A program made the position numbers and the translations under genes. A stretch of 64,000 nucleotides of DNA from Owenia fusiformis (taxonomy: Eukaryota > Annelida > Polychaeta > Sabellida > Oweniidae): the NCBI GenBank assembly GCA_903813345.2, contig CAIIXF020000010.1, forward strand, positions 6,997,169 through 7,061,168, written 5' to 3'. Shown here piece by piece: positions 38,198 through 50,251 of the stretch (position 1 is the stretch's first letter; the number at the start of each line of letters is the position of its first letter). The notes under the pieces are model-generated. The model saw nothing but the letters and a program-made list of their open reading frames with translations. It searched no databases and was not told where the DNA came from.

Positions 38198-38914
38198 CCT
38201 TCTCTTGAAATATGAATCACTTTAATTATAATATATCCACTTAAGACTTCATAAAATGCTACCCCATTTAGATCATAGTATATCCTTAATTTGCTTCACC
38301 ACATACTATAGCTGTACTTTAGCTGATCTAATCATTTTTATAACTGATATAATTTCCTCCGGTCTTTCATTTGATATCTTATCATGTTTATTACCAATAT
38401 GTTTTTCTCTTGTTATCCGTGTGAGATAATCCATACTATTCTGCAATTTATAAACACTGTAAAATGCAATGTTTCAATCTGATGTAAAACGTTCCAAACT
38501 GACGTTATACATGATCATTTTAATTATATTATCCAAGGTTCCCCTATTTAATTATTTTCCATAGTAAGCATATCACCTGCATTCAAAGTCTATGTTATAT
38601 CTAAACTTAATGTATGGTTAACGTGTAAAGTCTGGAAATTCAATAATCTGTAATAATGTCACTTTCAATATGGTACAATGGTTTATTTTAATATCCAAGA
38701 CAATAAATGGTTGCATCCGCTTTAATTGTATTACTATACATAATAGAATGATGAGGTTAATCTGTCATTGGGGATTAATTCTATTTTCGGTAAATATTTT
38801 TAATATCATATTTTTCATTATTTGCAGTAACATTTTAAAATCAATTCAGTTAAATATGTAGTGCTATCTTCAGATTTTACAGTCCTTATCACTAAGAGAA
38901 TCACACACATGCCA

Positions 38915-39235
38915 TTCATGTAAATGGTGACAAGATTTTACTTTCATCCACTATTGACTTCTTATTGTGTGCCATTCATATAGATTCAATAATACACCCA
39001 CTGCAGCGGGCATCTGATCAGTAAGTATCTATTCTGAGGATATGCATTTTTACAGCCTTTGTTTTCTTTCAACAATAATGTAAATGGTGACACGACTTCA
39101 CTTTAATCTAACGCTGACTTCTTAATATGTGTCACCCGAATGATTTCGAAAATATACTCAAAGGGCATCGTATCTATTCTAAGGATATGCATTTTATAGC
39201 TTTGTTATCTTTCTAACAATAGACGGCTAATAATA
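38915..39235. repeat. diverged direct duplication, about 150-bp unit x 2
   Basis: AATGGTGACAAGATTTTACTT, CTATTCTGAGGATATGCATT and CTTTCAACAAT in the first half recur as AATGGTGACACGACTTCACT, CTATTCTAAGGATATGCATT and CTTTCTAACAAT in the second, in the same order. Confidence 0.75.
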
Positions 39236-39635
39236 CCTCTGACCCGGGGTTTCCAATCTTTAAGTTATCTGGATAAACCAATCAATTTCTCACTAATTTG
39301 TTAGGATCTTAGAAGTTTTTATGACCCATTTAGGCTCCTACGAACAACTCGTATATAATTTACTACTTCTGGAAGTGGCTTAATCCTGACTTAAGCAACT
39401 GTTTATGTGGCATCCATCTTTATATTACACATGAGATAATTTTAGTCTTCAACTAATAACATTCACTGGCAATAATCCCTCATCAATATGATACAGTTGA
39501 TTGAATTCAATACTATCTTGCATATTGCTTCATTTATATAGCATTTTTAGTTTCATTTTTTAGAGATGATAGCATTGGTGTAATACAGTGATGTTATTTC
39601 TGTTGTTAAAATTGTTTTTTAGGTTGTATTTTTCA

Positions 39636-40440
39636 TGGTGTTTTTTGTTAGGTGCTGTGTTTCTTTGTTATGTTGTTAGTTCGGTACTCTTTCTTGTTAT
39701 GTTGTTTGTTAGATATTTTGTTTCTGTGTTGTGTTGTTTGTTGGATATTGTGTTTCTTTGTTGTTTTGTTTGTTTGATATCTTGTTTCTTTGCTGTGTTG
39801 TTTGTTGGGTATTGTGTTTCTTTGTTGTGTTGGGTAATGTGTTTCTTTGCTGTGTTGTTTGTTGGGTATTGAGTTTGTGTTGTTTGTTGGGTATTTTGTT
39901 TCTTTGCTGTGTTGTTTGTTGGGTATTGTGTTTCTTTGCTGTGTTGTTTGTTAGGTATTGTGTTTCTTTGTTGTGCTGTTTGTTGGGTATTGTGTTTCTT
40001 TGTTGTGTTGTTTTTTGATGTTGTTTCTTTGTTGTGTTGTTTGTTGGATATTGTGTTTCTTTGTTGTGTTGTTTTTTTGTTGTTGTTTCTTTGTTGTGTT
40101 GTTTGTTGGATATTGTGTTTCTTTGTTGTGCTGTTTGTTGGGTTTGTGTTTCTTTGTTGTGTTGTTTTTTGATGTTGTTTCTTTGTTGTGTTGTTTGTTG
40201 GATATTGAGTTTCTTTGTTGTGTCGTTTGTTCAGTGCTGTATTTCTTTGTTGTATTGTTTGTTCAGTATTTTGTTTCTCTGTTTTGTTGTTTGTTCAGTA
40301 TTTTGTTTCTCTGTTTTGTTGTTTGTTGAGTATTGTGTTTCTTTGTTGTGTTGTTTGTTAGGTATTGTGTTTCTTTGTTGTGCTGTTTGTTGGGTATTGT
40401 GTTTCTTTGTTGTGTTGTTTGTTAGGTGTTATGTTCTTCT
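39636..40440. repeat. 32-bp G/T-rich minisatellite, about 25 units
   Basis: The plus strand is almost purely G and T, with units like TTTGTTGTGTTGTTTGTTGG then GTATTGTGTTTC. Stops are rare in all plus frames, giving overlapping Cys/Val/Leu/Phe-rich frames of 87-155 aa. These are compositional artefacts. Sub-variants (a shorter unit with TTTTTTGATG, a later block with CAGTATTTTGTTTCTCTGTT) show local expansion of sub-blocks. Confidence 0.95.
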
Positions 40441-41066
40441 AATTTTTGTTCATCTTACATTGAACCTTTTGTTTTCTCATAATCACTTCAGTGTAATTTA
40501 ACACAGCCTTACTGCACCCAATGCAGTCACTGAACCATATGCATGTTATTTAACCATTAGGTGACATGTCCCAAAAGCATGTATCTCTCAATCTTAGGAT
40601 GGCAAACATTTCTTGCATGGTACTAAGCAATTAATCAGATCAAACAAATAATTCTATTAAGGCTAACAGATTATCTCTTTCTACTTTTACTTTAGGACAA
40701 TATGCACATTTTTTAATTTTCAGTTTTTCCTATTTGCATTTTATTCACAAAATAATGCCTCTATCTAATCTATAAATACAATGATGGTTCTTGTATACTA
40801 TTGTTATTTATATAGAAAACACTTTAAACAATGATTTATTTTTCATCAATTCAAACAGTTTTTTAAATCTGTAATAGAACAAGTCAATCCAAGCATTTCC
40901 AAAATAGATCTTAGCTTGCTGTGTTTGAACATCTATTAAGAACAATATGCTCTATAAAAACACTTGCATATATTGATTCCCTCATGCAAAATTAAATATC
41001 TCATGCAAAATCATTCTCTTATGAAGTAAATATTCACAACAGTTGGTTTCAAGTGAGATAATGTTT

Positions 41067-41338
41067 ATGCATCCTCCAAACCCAGGGCTCCAGACTTTAT
41101 CCACTCTGTTGGGAAAGTGAACAGAGTGGATGATGTCTCAAGCCCTGTATTTGGAGAATGGATGGGAAAGAACAGAGTGGATGATGTCTCAAGCCCTGTA
41201 TTTGGAAAAGGGATGGAAAAGAACAAAGTGGATGATGTCTCAAGCCCTGTATTTGGAGAATGGATGGGAAAGAACAGAGTGGATGATGTCTCAAGCCCTG
41301 TATTTGGAGAATTGGAAGGAAGGAACAAAGTAGATGTT
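41067..41338. repeat. 51-bp tandem repeat, about 4 units, with hairpin at its edge
   Basis: The units are AACAGAGTGGATGATGTCTC, AAGCCCTGTATTTGGAGAAT and GGATGGGAAAG. ATCCACTCTGTT, about 9 bases before the first unit, is the exact complement of AACAGAGTGGAT, so a 12-bp stem borders the array. 51 is divisible by three, hence the spurious frames on both strands. Related to the single copy at 31343. Confidence 0.93.
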
Positions 41339-42142
41339 TGAAATCAGAGAATTTTTCATTTTTGCCAGCTTTTGACATTTTACTACATTCATACAGTACG
41401 TGATGCTCAACTTAGTGAAATTAGGCGTTGACAGAGACCATTTCTACATATTTTGAGATGTTTTTTTTTGCAAATTGGATGAAAATTGTCCAAATTAGAG
41501 CGATTTCAGTGAAAAACTGTGTGACAGATTTTCTCATCACTCTAGGTTTCAAGGTCATTTCTAAGGTAACATTAAATCTCATCACTATGAGTAGTAAATG
41601 AGTAGAAGAGTAATCAGATATCAGATTTCATATTTTCAAAATATTGACTTTCAGTTCTGTCAGTTAATTATTGACATTTTAGTTCTACATTAGCAATTAC
41701 AAATAATCACAAAATACAATATCATGTTAGCACATTTGACCAATATCCGGGCCAATATCTACCTTATTCATTAGCTGGAATAATATATATTACGAATTCA
41801 ATAGAAATTCAATTATAACTATCGATCATACAAATGAGGCATGAATAATATCAAACATGTCACAATGTCACTGAAAAGTTTCAATAAAAAGTGTAACAAT
41901 TACATATGCAGAATACATGTGCCAATTTGAAGCGCTAAATAGATAAAAAATGGTTGCCAAAATTGGTCCTTGGAACTCATGCAAAATTGTTAAATTAAGG
42001 ATGAAATGATTTCATTGGATCAACTGCATTTATTCTATGTTACCAATCTTCAGCATAAGATAAATTGACACGCTACACAATTTCATATCGGTGAACGAAC
42101 TGATGTAATTTTAAACCCTCAAAAAACCACAAAGTAAAACCA

Positions 42143-42300
42143 AACAAGGCATTAACATGCAAAATGACACCACATGCCATTTGTAACAGATGCAAAATGC
42201 CGACAGCTGAAGGCACTGCTAAACACCTCTTAACCACCAAACACCATCCACAAAAAAGTTGAAGACCATAACAAAATGCCACTACTTGTGATAATCACAT
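42143..42300 (+). repeat. dispersed family copy 5
   Basis: AACAAGGCATTAACATGCAA, AATGACACCACATGCCATTT, CCAAACACCATCCACAAAAA and AGTTGAAGACCATAACAAAA match copies 1, 2 and 6; same orientation. Confidence 0.8.
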
Positions 42301-44553
42301 CATAAACTGATTGGGAAAGTTACTTTCAAGTTTGGATACAATTATTCCAACATTTATTTTCTAATTTTTCAATTCATTATTTAATATTGACTCCAAGAAT
42401 TTCTGAATGAATTTACTGAGCTGCCAGATTCTTTAACTAATTAAAAGATCAAAGCAAATTTGGAGACTTGAAGACAGAGAAACGGCGAACACGCAAGTTT
42501 TCAGATAGGAACGTAGTAGACACTTTGGTACCAGTCTGTAGAATTACTCCATTGGGAAATGGAATCCATGAAAAATTAATGATGCCATTTCTTGCATGTA
42601 TTGAAACAGCATCACTTGTAAGAATTTAACACTCTCGTTTTCCAATATGCTACAATAAAAATGTTGTTAATTGAGAAATTCACAGCTTCAGAGTAAATTG
42701 TATTTGAAAAAACACCCCACCACCTTGAAAAAAATGTGAACCATTTCACTAAGTTTACAGTATTGTATATTTTCACAATTATTACCGTTAGGATATCTAG
42801 CATTTCAAAACTGAACTTTCTCCTTCGAAGAATGCATTATATTATTCACAGCAGCTATGCTTTTGACTGACTGGGCATTCAATTGAGATGCTCCTTTGAT
42901 CACATTTCAAACCATTGAAAAAGACCAGCAATCTAGCATCATCCAAAGGTGCGATAATATGAGACAATATAAACTATAACACTACAAGCTTCTTGAGCCT
43001 TGCACCACATACTTCTACATCAACAAGCTCTATATTCTGATTGGTCCAAATGGATCATGTGACCTGTATATGGTATACCCTATATGGTGTGTATCGAAAA
43101 GGTAGGAATTTGGATTTATGATATTGTGCTCAACACCACATTTCCATACGAAGGTAATGAACTGCTCTCACTAATTCTCCCAACGAGCACTTTATGATAG
43201 AATATATGAGAAAATCAGAATATTTTGGCACTTTAAGCATCCACTGCGACAATTATTCAGATGGTATAAATATGTATTACTCTTGCATGTTCTAAAAAAC
43301 AATAGAAGTGACATAGTAGCGATAGCTTGGGACTACTTATATGCAATTTTTGTAATAATCTTGGCAAGTTGGCAAGTCCTTATTATAACTCAATGTACAT
43401 AGCTTGCATATAACTATTCTTCCAATGAAAAATCCCCAGTTCACCTTGTGTACATGTATATACTTTTACTTTTAAAAATGCATGCAGTATTATATTCTGC
43501 TCTCACACTGGAGATTTCATTAAATCTTTTGAGGACAACCAAAAAACTTAAAACTTAAAAGGTATAGTTTTAACATATGGAAACATTGTGAAAATTCAAC
43601 AAAATAACAGATAATTTTGTTAGAAATAAGCAGAGAAAGCCTGCTTCGAAATGGGAATCACAATATCACTTGCTTCAAGAATAGAATATCCAGTTTTGAA
43701 TATATTGTGTCTAAACAACGCAGATGGAAGAATAACAACATATTTTATGATCCAATCAAGAGATGGCCAGATAAAATGCAGTGAACCATGAAACTTGTGA
43801 AATAATACTGGATATACTGTTATGATTTAATAAAGAAAAGAAATCGATTTATTAAAAAACTTAATTATCTCTCAGGACTTGGAATTGTATTTTTTCTGAT
43901 GACTTCTCTGGTAATATTCTGATAAAATGACAATTTTAAGCATCCTGACACACACCCACATACTTTTTCTTGAACATTCCAACACACGTTGTGTACATTG
44001 TATTACAGAAGCCAGAAAATCCATTAGGATTTTGTCAAGCTTGTAAATAAGCTGCCTTATAAATAAGCTCACTTCTGAGCACTCTTCCCAGTTAATATAC
44101 AGCACTAGGAAAAGAGCTAGACAACCAGGATGAGCTATCTCAGAAAATACAAGGGGCAACAGGCAAAGGCAAAAACAAATAAAACAAACCCCACCGAATC
44201 ATATTACACCACAGAACCTTAAAAAACAACTTTTTATGGGAAACGTTTTTTTTTATCTAACACTAAATACAAAAAAAACAATACTTAGCTTTGTACTCAT
44301 TTAGGGAAAATTTCAGATTTGAAAAAATTAGTGTAAAAGGAACGTGGGGTAGAAAAGGAAAAGTATATATGGACACAATGATCACCTTATCTTAAGTCAC
44401 CTAATTGTTGAATTAATATGATATACATGTATTCTCCTTTTTGTACCACATCCTTATACACTCTTTGTGAATTACCCCCTTGAATGAACATGAGAGCTGG
44501 TATTACAAAATCAAAAAAAAACTAGAAAAACAGCAACTCCACGGAGTAGCAAA

Positions 44554-45831
44554 TCCCACCGAACAAAACATGTTTTGATAAAAAAATTGAGCCAAATACA
44601 TCCACTGGTATTTGAATTATCAAAGATTATGTCTTTATGGTTGCCATTTTGAAATTCAGCAGTCATCTTTAGATTTCTTCTTTAGCAGAGAATGTCCGTC
44701 TAATGGTATCTGGGTTATCAAAGATTACTTTTTTAATGAAAAACGGCAGCCATTTTGAAATTCAGCTATCGCCTTTGAAATTTCTTCTGAAGCAGATCTC
44801 CTTTTTCCCTAAACATCAGCATATAAAATTGGAACCAAATCCATCCACTAGTATTTGATTTATCATTAATTACGTTTTTTTTACGAAAAATGGCGGCCAT
44901 TTTGAAATTCAGTGGTCATCTTGAAAATTTATTTTTGAGCAGATCTTCTTTGTCTCTAGGCATCAGCATATAGAATTTGAACCAAATCCGTCAACTGGTA
45001 TTTGAGTTATCAAAGTTTACGTTCTTTTATGAAAAATGGCGGACATTTTTAGCTACCACCTTGAAAATCTCTTCTCGAGCAGAGCTCCTATGTCCCTAGG
45101 CATCATCATGTAAAATTTGAACCAAATCCATTCAATGGTAATTGAGTTATTAAAGATAATGTTTTTTTATGAAAAATGGCCGCCATTTTGAAATTTAGCT
45201 GCCATCTTGAAAATCCTTTCTCGAGCAGAGCTCCTATGTCCCTAGGCATCAGCATATAAAATTTAAACCAAATCCATTCAATGGTATTTGAGTTATCAAA
45301 GATAATGTTTTTTTACGAAAAATGGCCGCCATTTTGAAATTTAGCTGCCATCTTGAAAATCCTTTCTCGAACAGAGCTCCTATGTCCCTAGGCATCAGCA
45401 TCTAAAATTTGAACCAAATCCATTCAATGGTCTTTGAGTTATCAAAGATTACGTTTTTTTACAAAAAATGGCCGCCATTTTGAAATTTGGTGGCCATCTT
45501 GAAAATGTCTTCTTGAGCAAGGCTCCTTTGTACCAAGGCAACAGCATATAAAATTTGAACCAAATCCATCCACTAATATTTGAGTTATTAAAGATTACAT
45601 TTTTCCGAAAAATGGCCGCCATTTTGAATTAAGTGGCCATATTGAAAATTCCTTCTCGAGCAGAGGTCCTACACTCATAAGGCATAAGCCTATAAAATTT
45701 AAATGAAATCCGTCGACCGGTATTTGAGTTATTGCCCGGACACACGAACGGACGGACGGACGGAAGAATGGATGGACGAACGGACGGACGGACGGCTTCT
45801 CTATATCCCCCTCGAACTTCGTTCGGTGGGA
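44554..45831. mobile_element. composite element with 11-bp TIRs and about 145-bp internal tandem units
   Basis: TCCCACCGAAC (44554-44564) and GTTCGGTGGGA (45821-45831) are perfect inverted ends. Between them are about eight tandem units of 140-146 bp: ATTTGAGTTATCAAAGATTA, CGAAAAATGGCCGCCATTTT, GAAATTTAGCTGCCATCTTG, GAGCAGAGCTCCTATGTCCC, TAGGCATCAGCATATAAAAT and TTGAACCAAATCCATTCAAT. The array ends in a (GGAC)n microsatellite and TATATCCCCCTCGAACTTCG. A shorter diverged copy of the right end is at 58.3 kb. There is no coding capacity; the superfamily is unknown. Confidence 0.82.
45737..45795. repeat. (GGAC)n microsatellite inside the composite element
   Basis: Interrupted GGAC/CGGA repeats with a GGATGGAC variant in the middle. 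It forms the 3' part of the surrounding element. Confidence 0.9.
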
Positions 45832-46269
45832 TAATGAAGTAAATAGTCACCTCGGGCTACAAAGTTAATCTAATTTCTACGGGGTTCAGCAATCCCTGAA
45901 ATAGAAAAGAGCATCCCCATTCTTTAAGTTCCAATCACATGACATTCTTATTCTATTTATTAAATGCCCAGACATAGAAAAAAAGAACTGCGAACTTCGT
46001 GCTTGTTTTATTCCGTCCATGGTACTCTAGTTTTGCAACCAAGGGCATTTCAATTGGGATATTTGTTAGGGGTTAAACCCAATTTTCTCTGTGACAATCA
46101 GTATCAAGAGAAATCCATTAATCCTCTAGGGGTATAATTATGCAATAACTATCAGGCCTCTAGTCTTAGTTAAATGTCACAGACATCATTATTTCATGCT
46201 CTTCTGCAGTATAGAAGTTCTTACCCTGAGTCCATTGCTTAATTCACTATACTCTGAGTAGGACAGATC

Positions 46270-46640
46270 ATTTTATATTAAGGGAGGATGATCTTTGGGG
46301 GAAGACAGGCTCTGATTGGCTCTGGGCTTTCAAATGTTGATTGGTGACTTTGTGAGGAGGCAATATGTTTACATAAGGGGAGGACAATCTTTGAGGGAAG
46401 ACAGGCTCTGATTGGCTCATGGATTCAAATACTGATTAGTGACTTTGTTCATATAAGAGGAGGATGGTCTTTGAGAGAAGACAGGCCCTGATTAGTTCAG
46501 GCATTTCAAATGTTGATTAGTGACTTTGTTTACATAAGAGGAGGAGGATCTTAGAGAGAAGACAAGGTATGATTGGCTAAGGGAGTTCATAGATTGATTG
46601 GTGACTTTGTGAGAGAGCAACAATGTTGCAAAGGGTATAA
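46270..46640. repeat. about 90-bp degenerate tandem array, 4 units
   Basis: Each unit has GGAGGAYNATCTTTGRGRGA, AGACAGGCTCTGATTGGCTC and TGATTGGTGACTTTGT, followed by a TTTACATAAG segment. Unit length varies by indels near GTGAGGAGGCAA. Confidence 0.9.
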
Positions 46641-46643
46641 CAT

Positions 46644-46668
46644 TTAAGTTAAGTTAAGTTAAGTTAAG
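46644..46668. repeat. (TTAAG)n microsatellite
   Basis: About five pentanucleotide repeats of AAGTT directly after the 90-bp array. Confidence 0.9.
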
Positions 46669-47446
46669 AGAATGTCTTCTTAAACATCTCTGATCTCTGA
46701 TGTTATAGAGTGCTTATCACACTTTATTCTAACTTCCTTACAAACAAAAACGTTTTCAGAAATCGGAAAGAGACGAAGCCAGGGACACAAAGACAACAAA
46801 CCATATAAACTAAAATCAACAAAACAGTAGTATGGTGTCAAAAAACTTAATTTCCTATGTTTTCCTGAAAACACGGAATGATAGAAGTATTGATATCATT
46901 TCTTACTAACCAAACTTTCATAAAACACTTCCCAGTGTTGAATCAGTCACAACTCAAGTAGAAAATCTGTGATAAGATCAAAGGGGAAAAAGCATTAGCA
47001 GGAAAATTACTGCCAATTTGTGTAATGCAGATATGATACTGGCAATCGATAAAGAAATATTATTTGGTAAGAAAGTATCAAATCAATATGGCCAAAATAT
47101 TTCTTTCAATAAAGTCCTAAAGTAGAACTACAATTAAGTATACACAAACTATATCCTAGTTTTATTCTATTAAGTTAGTTATGCTACTCATTCTAAGAAA
47201 TAATACAGTATAATTAAAGGGCATGATAAATATTTTACAAAATCGTTCAAAAGAGAAAATGGGAAAATTTTAAGAATCATGCATATGAATCAGCCAAAAT
47301 AGAAAATTATATAAAACAAATTTAAGCAATCAGCTATAAGACACAACATTCAAAGTATCAAGCAAAAATGATGAGAAGAAAATTGCAGAAGATGATGTAA
47401 AGTCAGAACCAGAAATGAAAGCCAGGGAGATGACATTGCAAATGTA

Positions 47447-47555
47447 AATAAAGGTTAAATGAGGGTGCAAGTTAAAGCTAAAGAGGTGTATATGAAAACA
47501 AAGGTTAAATGAGGATGCAAGTTAAAGCTAAAGAAGTGTATATGAAAACAAAGAA
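47447..47555. repeat. tandem duplication, about 55-bp unit x 2
   Basis: AAAGGTTAAATGAGGNTGCA, AGTTAAAGCTAAAGARGTGT and ATATGAAAACAAAG appear twice in a row with two substitutions. Confidence 0.9.
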
Positions 47556-48025
47556 GGCTGCAAATTAAGGTCAAGGAACTCCAAGTAAACCTTATTTTCC
47601 CATCATACAAATTTCATTACTTTTAATAAAGAAAATAATTACGCACAAGATTTTATACACGCAATGATGGAATTGTGAAAAACTGATTCATTACGACTTC
47701 ATATGTAATCAGATTATATTGATTGCTAATGCGCTTGCAGTCTCTGACATTTCTCTTATTTACTATATTTACTCTGTGCTCTCAATATGCTATTATTTCA
47801 TTATAGAGCTATCAATTCTATTCTAACTGAAGAGTCAGTCAGACATAGACCTGTCACTATGGCACTATGGCTATTGACTGCACAACTCAAATGAGTTCGG
47901 TCCCACATATCTCTTTATACACTTGAGAATTTTGTAGTATTGTTGTAATAAAATTATGTGCTTTCTGCAATACTGATTTGTAGGGTTTGTTTCAATCCAC
48001 ATGAATAAATTCAAATTCCACATGA

Positions 48026-48386
48026 TATACATTGAAACTTGTAAAGTGGAACAATTATAGAGGTGGCACTTCTCCACTATAGAGGTGGCACATCTCCACT
48101 ATAGAGGTGGAATATCTCCACTGTAGAGGTGGTACATCTCCACTATAGAGGTGGCATATCTCCACTATAGAGGTCACACATCTCCACTGTAGAGGTGTCA
48201 CATCTCCACTATAGAGGTGGCACATCTCCACTATAGAGGTGGCACATCTCCACTATAAAGGTAGCACGTCCCTATTAGAAGAACACTTTTCAGTATCCCA
48301 AGCCCAATTGACTTATTGTTAAATGAACCTCTATAAGTGGAACACCTCTGAAGTGCAACACTAGTTATAGGTATCAAAGTTTTACC
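48026..48386 (-). mobile_element. 'AGTAAAACC' MITE copy carrying an expanded 22-bp array
   Basis: On the minus strand GTTCCACTTATAGAGGTTCA, ACTGAAAAGTGTTCTTCTAA and, past the array, GTTCCACTTTACAAGTTTCA match in order the small MITE at 50252-50404. That element has only one short CAGAGGTTTCCACTTT segment where this copy has the array at 48056-48271. The ends are eroded (GGTAAAAC on one side, no clear TIR on the other). Confidence 0.7.
48056..48271. repeat. 22-bp minisatellite, about 10 units
   Basis: The plus-strand unit is TATAGAGGTGGCACATCTCC followed by AC. Variants include CACTGTAG, GAATATCTC and GTCACACATC. It sits inside the MITE copy described above. Confidence 0.95.
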
Positions 48387-48409
48387 TTATAATAATCAAA
48401 CAAAACAAT

Positions 48410-48507
48410 CAATCATTGTTTGGATTCACTGTATAATTGTTTGGATTCACTGTATACACTTGTAATTGTTTGGATTCACTGTGAAATTGTTTGGATTCAC
48501 TGTGTAA
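48410..48507. repeat. ATTGTTTGGATTCACTGT repeat, 4 copies
   Basis: Four copies of AATTGTTTGGATTCACTGT with short variable spacers (TAT, TATACACTTGT, GA). Confidence 0.93.
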
Positions 48508-48950
48508 GTGTTGCCTGTTTAATTTTTACAGAGGAATCACTATAAGTTTGTGATTTTAATAGGTACAAAGAAATGCTTTGTGACATCACATTTGTTGCAG
48601 ATTCAGAATGTACAATAAATAGAGAAATCACATTCAATAGACTAGATGCGAATAGAAATAATCTTGATTTATGTCATTAAATATTCAAAATTCAAAAAAA
48701 ATTGTTTATCAACTTTGAAAATTTAATCTTTTTTGAAAATGTGACTTCTAGCTCGGGTTGATTCCTCATAGACCCCATGTTACAAAATCACAAAAAGTGA
48801 AATATCTTTTCTTGTGTTGGACATATAACATTTTCTTTTACTGGACATATTTTAATTTGCATAACTATTAGATACATAAGGGTTATATAAAAATTGAACC
48901 ACTAAAACAGATGTAATTTAAGTTGAAGGGAACTTTCTACTATACCCGCC

Positions 48951-49045
48951 ATGTTATCTGACCCGAACGAGCCACCTGGTGGCGAAACTGGTAACTACCT
49001 ACTCGCATCTGCGTTATTGTAAATCTTCTTGCATGCAAGGGCTGA
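48951..49045. promoter_or_regulatory. GC-richer patch with a CTCF-like palindromic motif
   Basis: In an AT-rich intron this patch contains GCCACCTGGTGGC at 48971-48983. The minus strand reads CCACCAGGTGGCTC, which fits the bilaterian CTCF core consensus at 13 of 14 positions. Downstream on the minus strand comes AACATGGCGGGTATAG. It could be an insulator/enhancer, or a promoter/5' UTR exon feeding exon 1a. No confirmed splice donor or TATA element was seen. Confidence 0.35.
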
Positions 49046-49674
49046 TGTGAACAACCCTCCTCTCTGAATACAATACAGCAACTTTAACAAATAGATTACA
49101 TCATGCATGCCTGCCTCATATTACATAACAACAAAGACAGAAAAATTATATTAACAAAGACATTCAGAGAAAAATTAAGTCATAAAGTCCCAGGGGCACA
49201 TTCAATACAGGCAAAATTATAACGTTTCCAAGGTTATTCTTAAAGTTATCAATCGGAAATTCCACAAATCCAGCTTCATTTAGAGACTTAGGCAGTTATT
49301 GCAAAACCAATAAAGCTGTGCTTTTACTTAATACAGGAGGCTGACAAAATCCCAAGATTATGACTGTCAAACTGTCAAATATCAGACTTCCTGAATGAAT
49401 TTTATGATTAAGTCTTGCGTCAAGCCCCTGATTGCTTCCTCATTCTAATTTTATCACAGAGGAAGGAAACAGAAATTGATAGTGACCCCTAAATTGCCTC
49501 TTAATTAAACACAGGGTAGTAAAATACATTGTATGAGTGACCAGTATGTCAACTCCATGTATGTCAAGTCCCTAGATTGTCCCCTTATTCTCGATAGAAC
49601 AGAGAAAAGAGGGGGGGGGGGTGACCAGAGACTTGATGCATGACTACTTAGTATCACTCTAGTCCTGCATCAAG

Positions 49675-49795
49675 TATGATCCATGCATTATTCACTCCAT
49701 CCAGTAGATCGTGTTTATGTTATTATGGTATGAACCATGTATTACTCGCTACATCCAGTAGATAGTGTATATGTTATCATGGTATGAACCATCAA
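49675..49795. repeat. tandem duplication, about 53-bp x 2
   Basis: CATCCAGTAGATCGTGTTTA, TGTTATTATGGTATGAACCA and TTACTC recur as CATCCAGTAGATAGTGTATA, TGTTATCATGGTATGAACCA. An 11-G run lies just upstream (about 49611). Confidence 0.85.
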
Positions 49796-50251
49796 CAAAT
49801 TAAGTGGGGTCACATTATTAAAACTGATCAACTAGATAAAGAGACAATGACATAAATCATTTAAAAGTGAATTCAAAAAATGGCTATATAAAAAAATGTT
49901 TGTGCAAGAGTGAACATTGAAATCTTTGATCAGTGTTATTTTATCTATCTGTACTATATTGTATTAAACAGGTTGCCAAGTGCTTGATACAACAATAGAC
50001 ATCTATATCAGATTGCATTGTTGAAATGTTACATTATATGCAGTTTCACTATCTTGACATCTATGTATCAGAATTAAAACACTGGAACATTACTATACTG
50101 ATTACTTACTTTTGAAAATATCAAAATACATGAAATTTATCTGTAACATGTCATTACAAAATCTGATCTCATTTGGGAATAATAATTTTGACATTTGTTT
50201 TGCATAACATCTATCATATCATTTCCTCCAATGTTGTCATTTGTACTTGTT

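Noticed and set aside
39588-40501. Several Cys/Leu/Val/Phe-rich frames resembling membrane proteins
   Set aside because: A G/T-only tract yields these codons in every frame; frames overlap each other and follow the 32-bp period.
41065-41378. Frames of 67-93 aa on both strands with repeated peptides
   Set aside because: By-product of the 51-bp tandem repeat.
9050-48271. Regular repeat arrays as possible CRISPR arrays
   Set aside because: All are head-to-tail tandem repeats with no unique spacers, in a eukaryotic intron setting.
48951-49022. 23-codon plus-strand ORF starting MLSDPNEPPGGETGNY
   Set aside because: Very short, no splice sites or upstream support; its GC-rich composition may reflect a regulatory patch instead.
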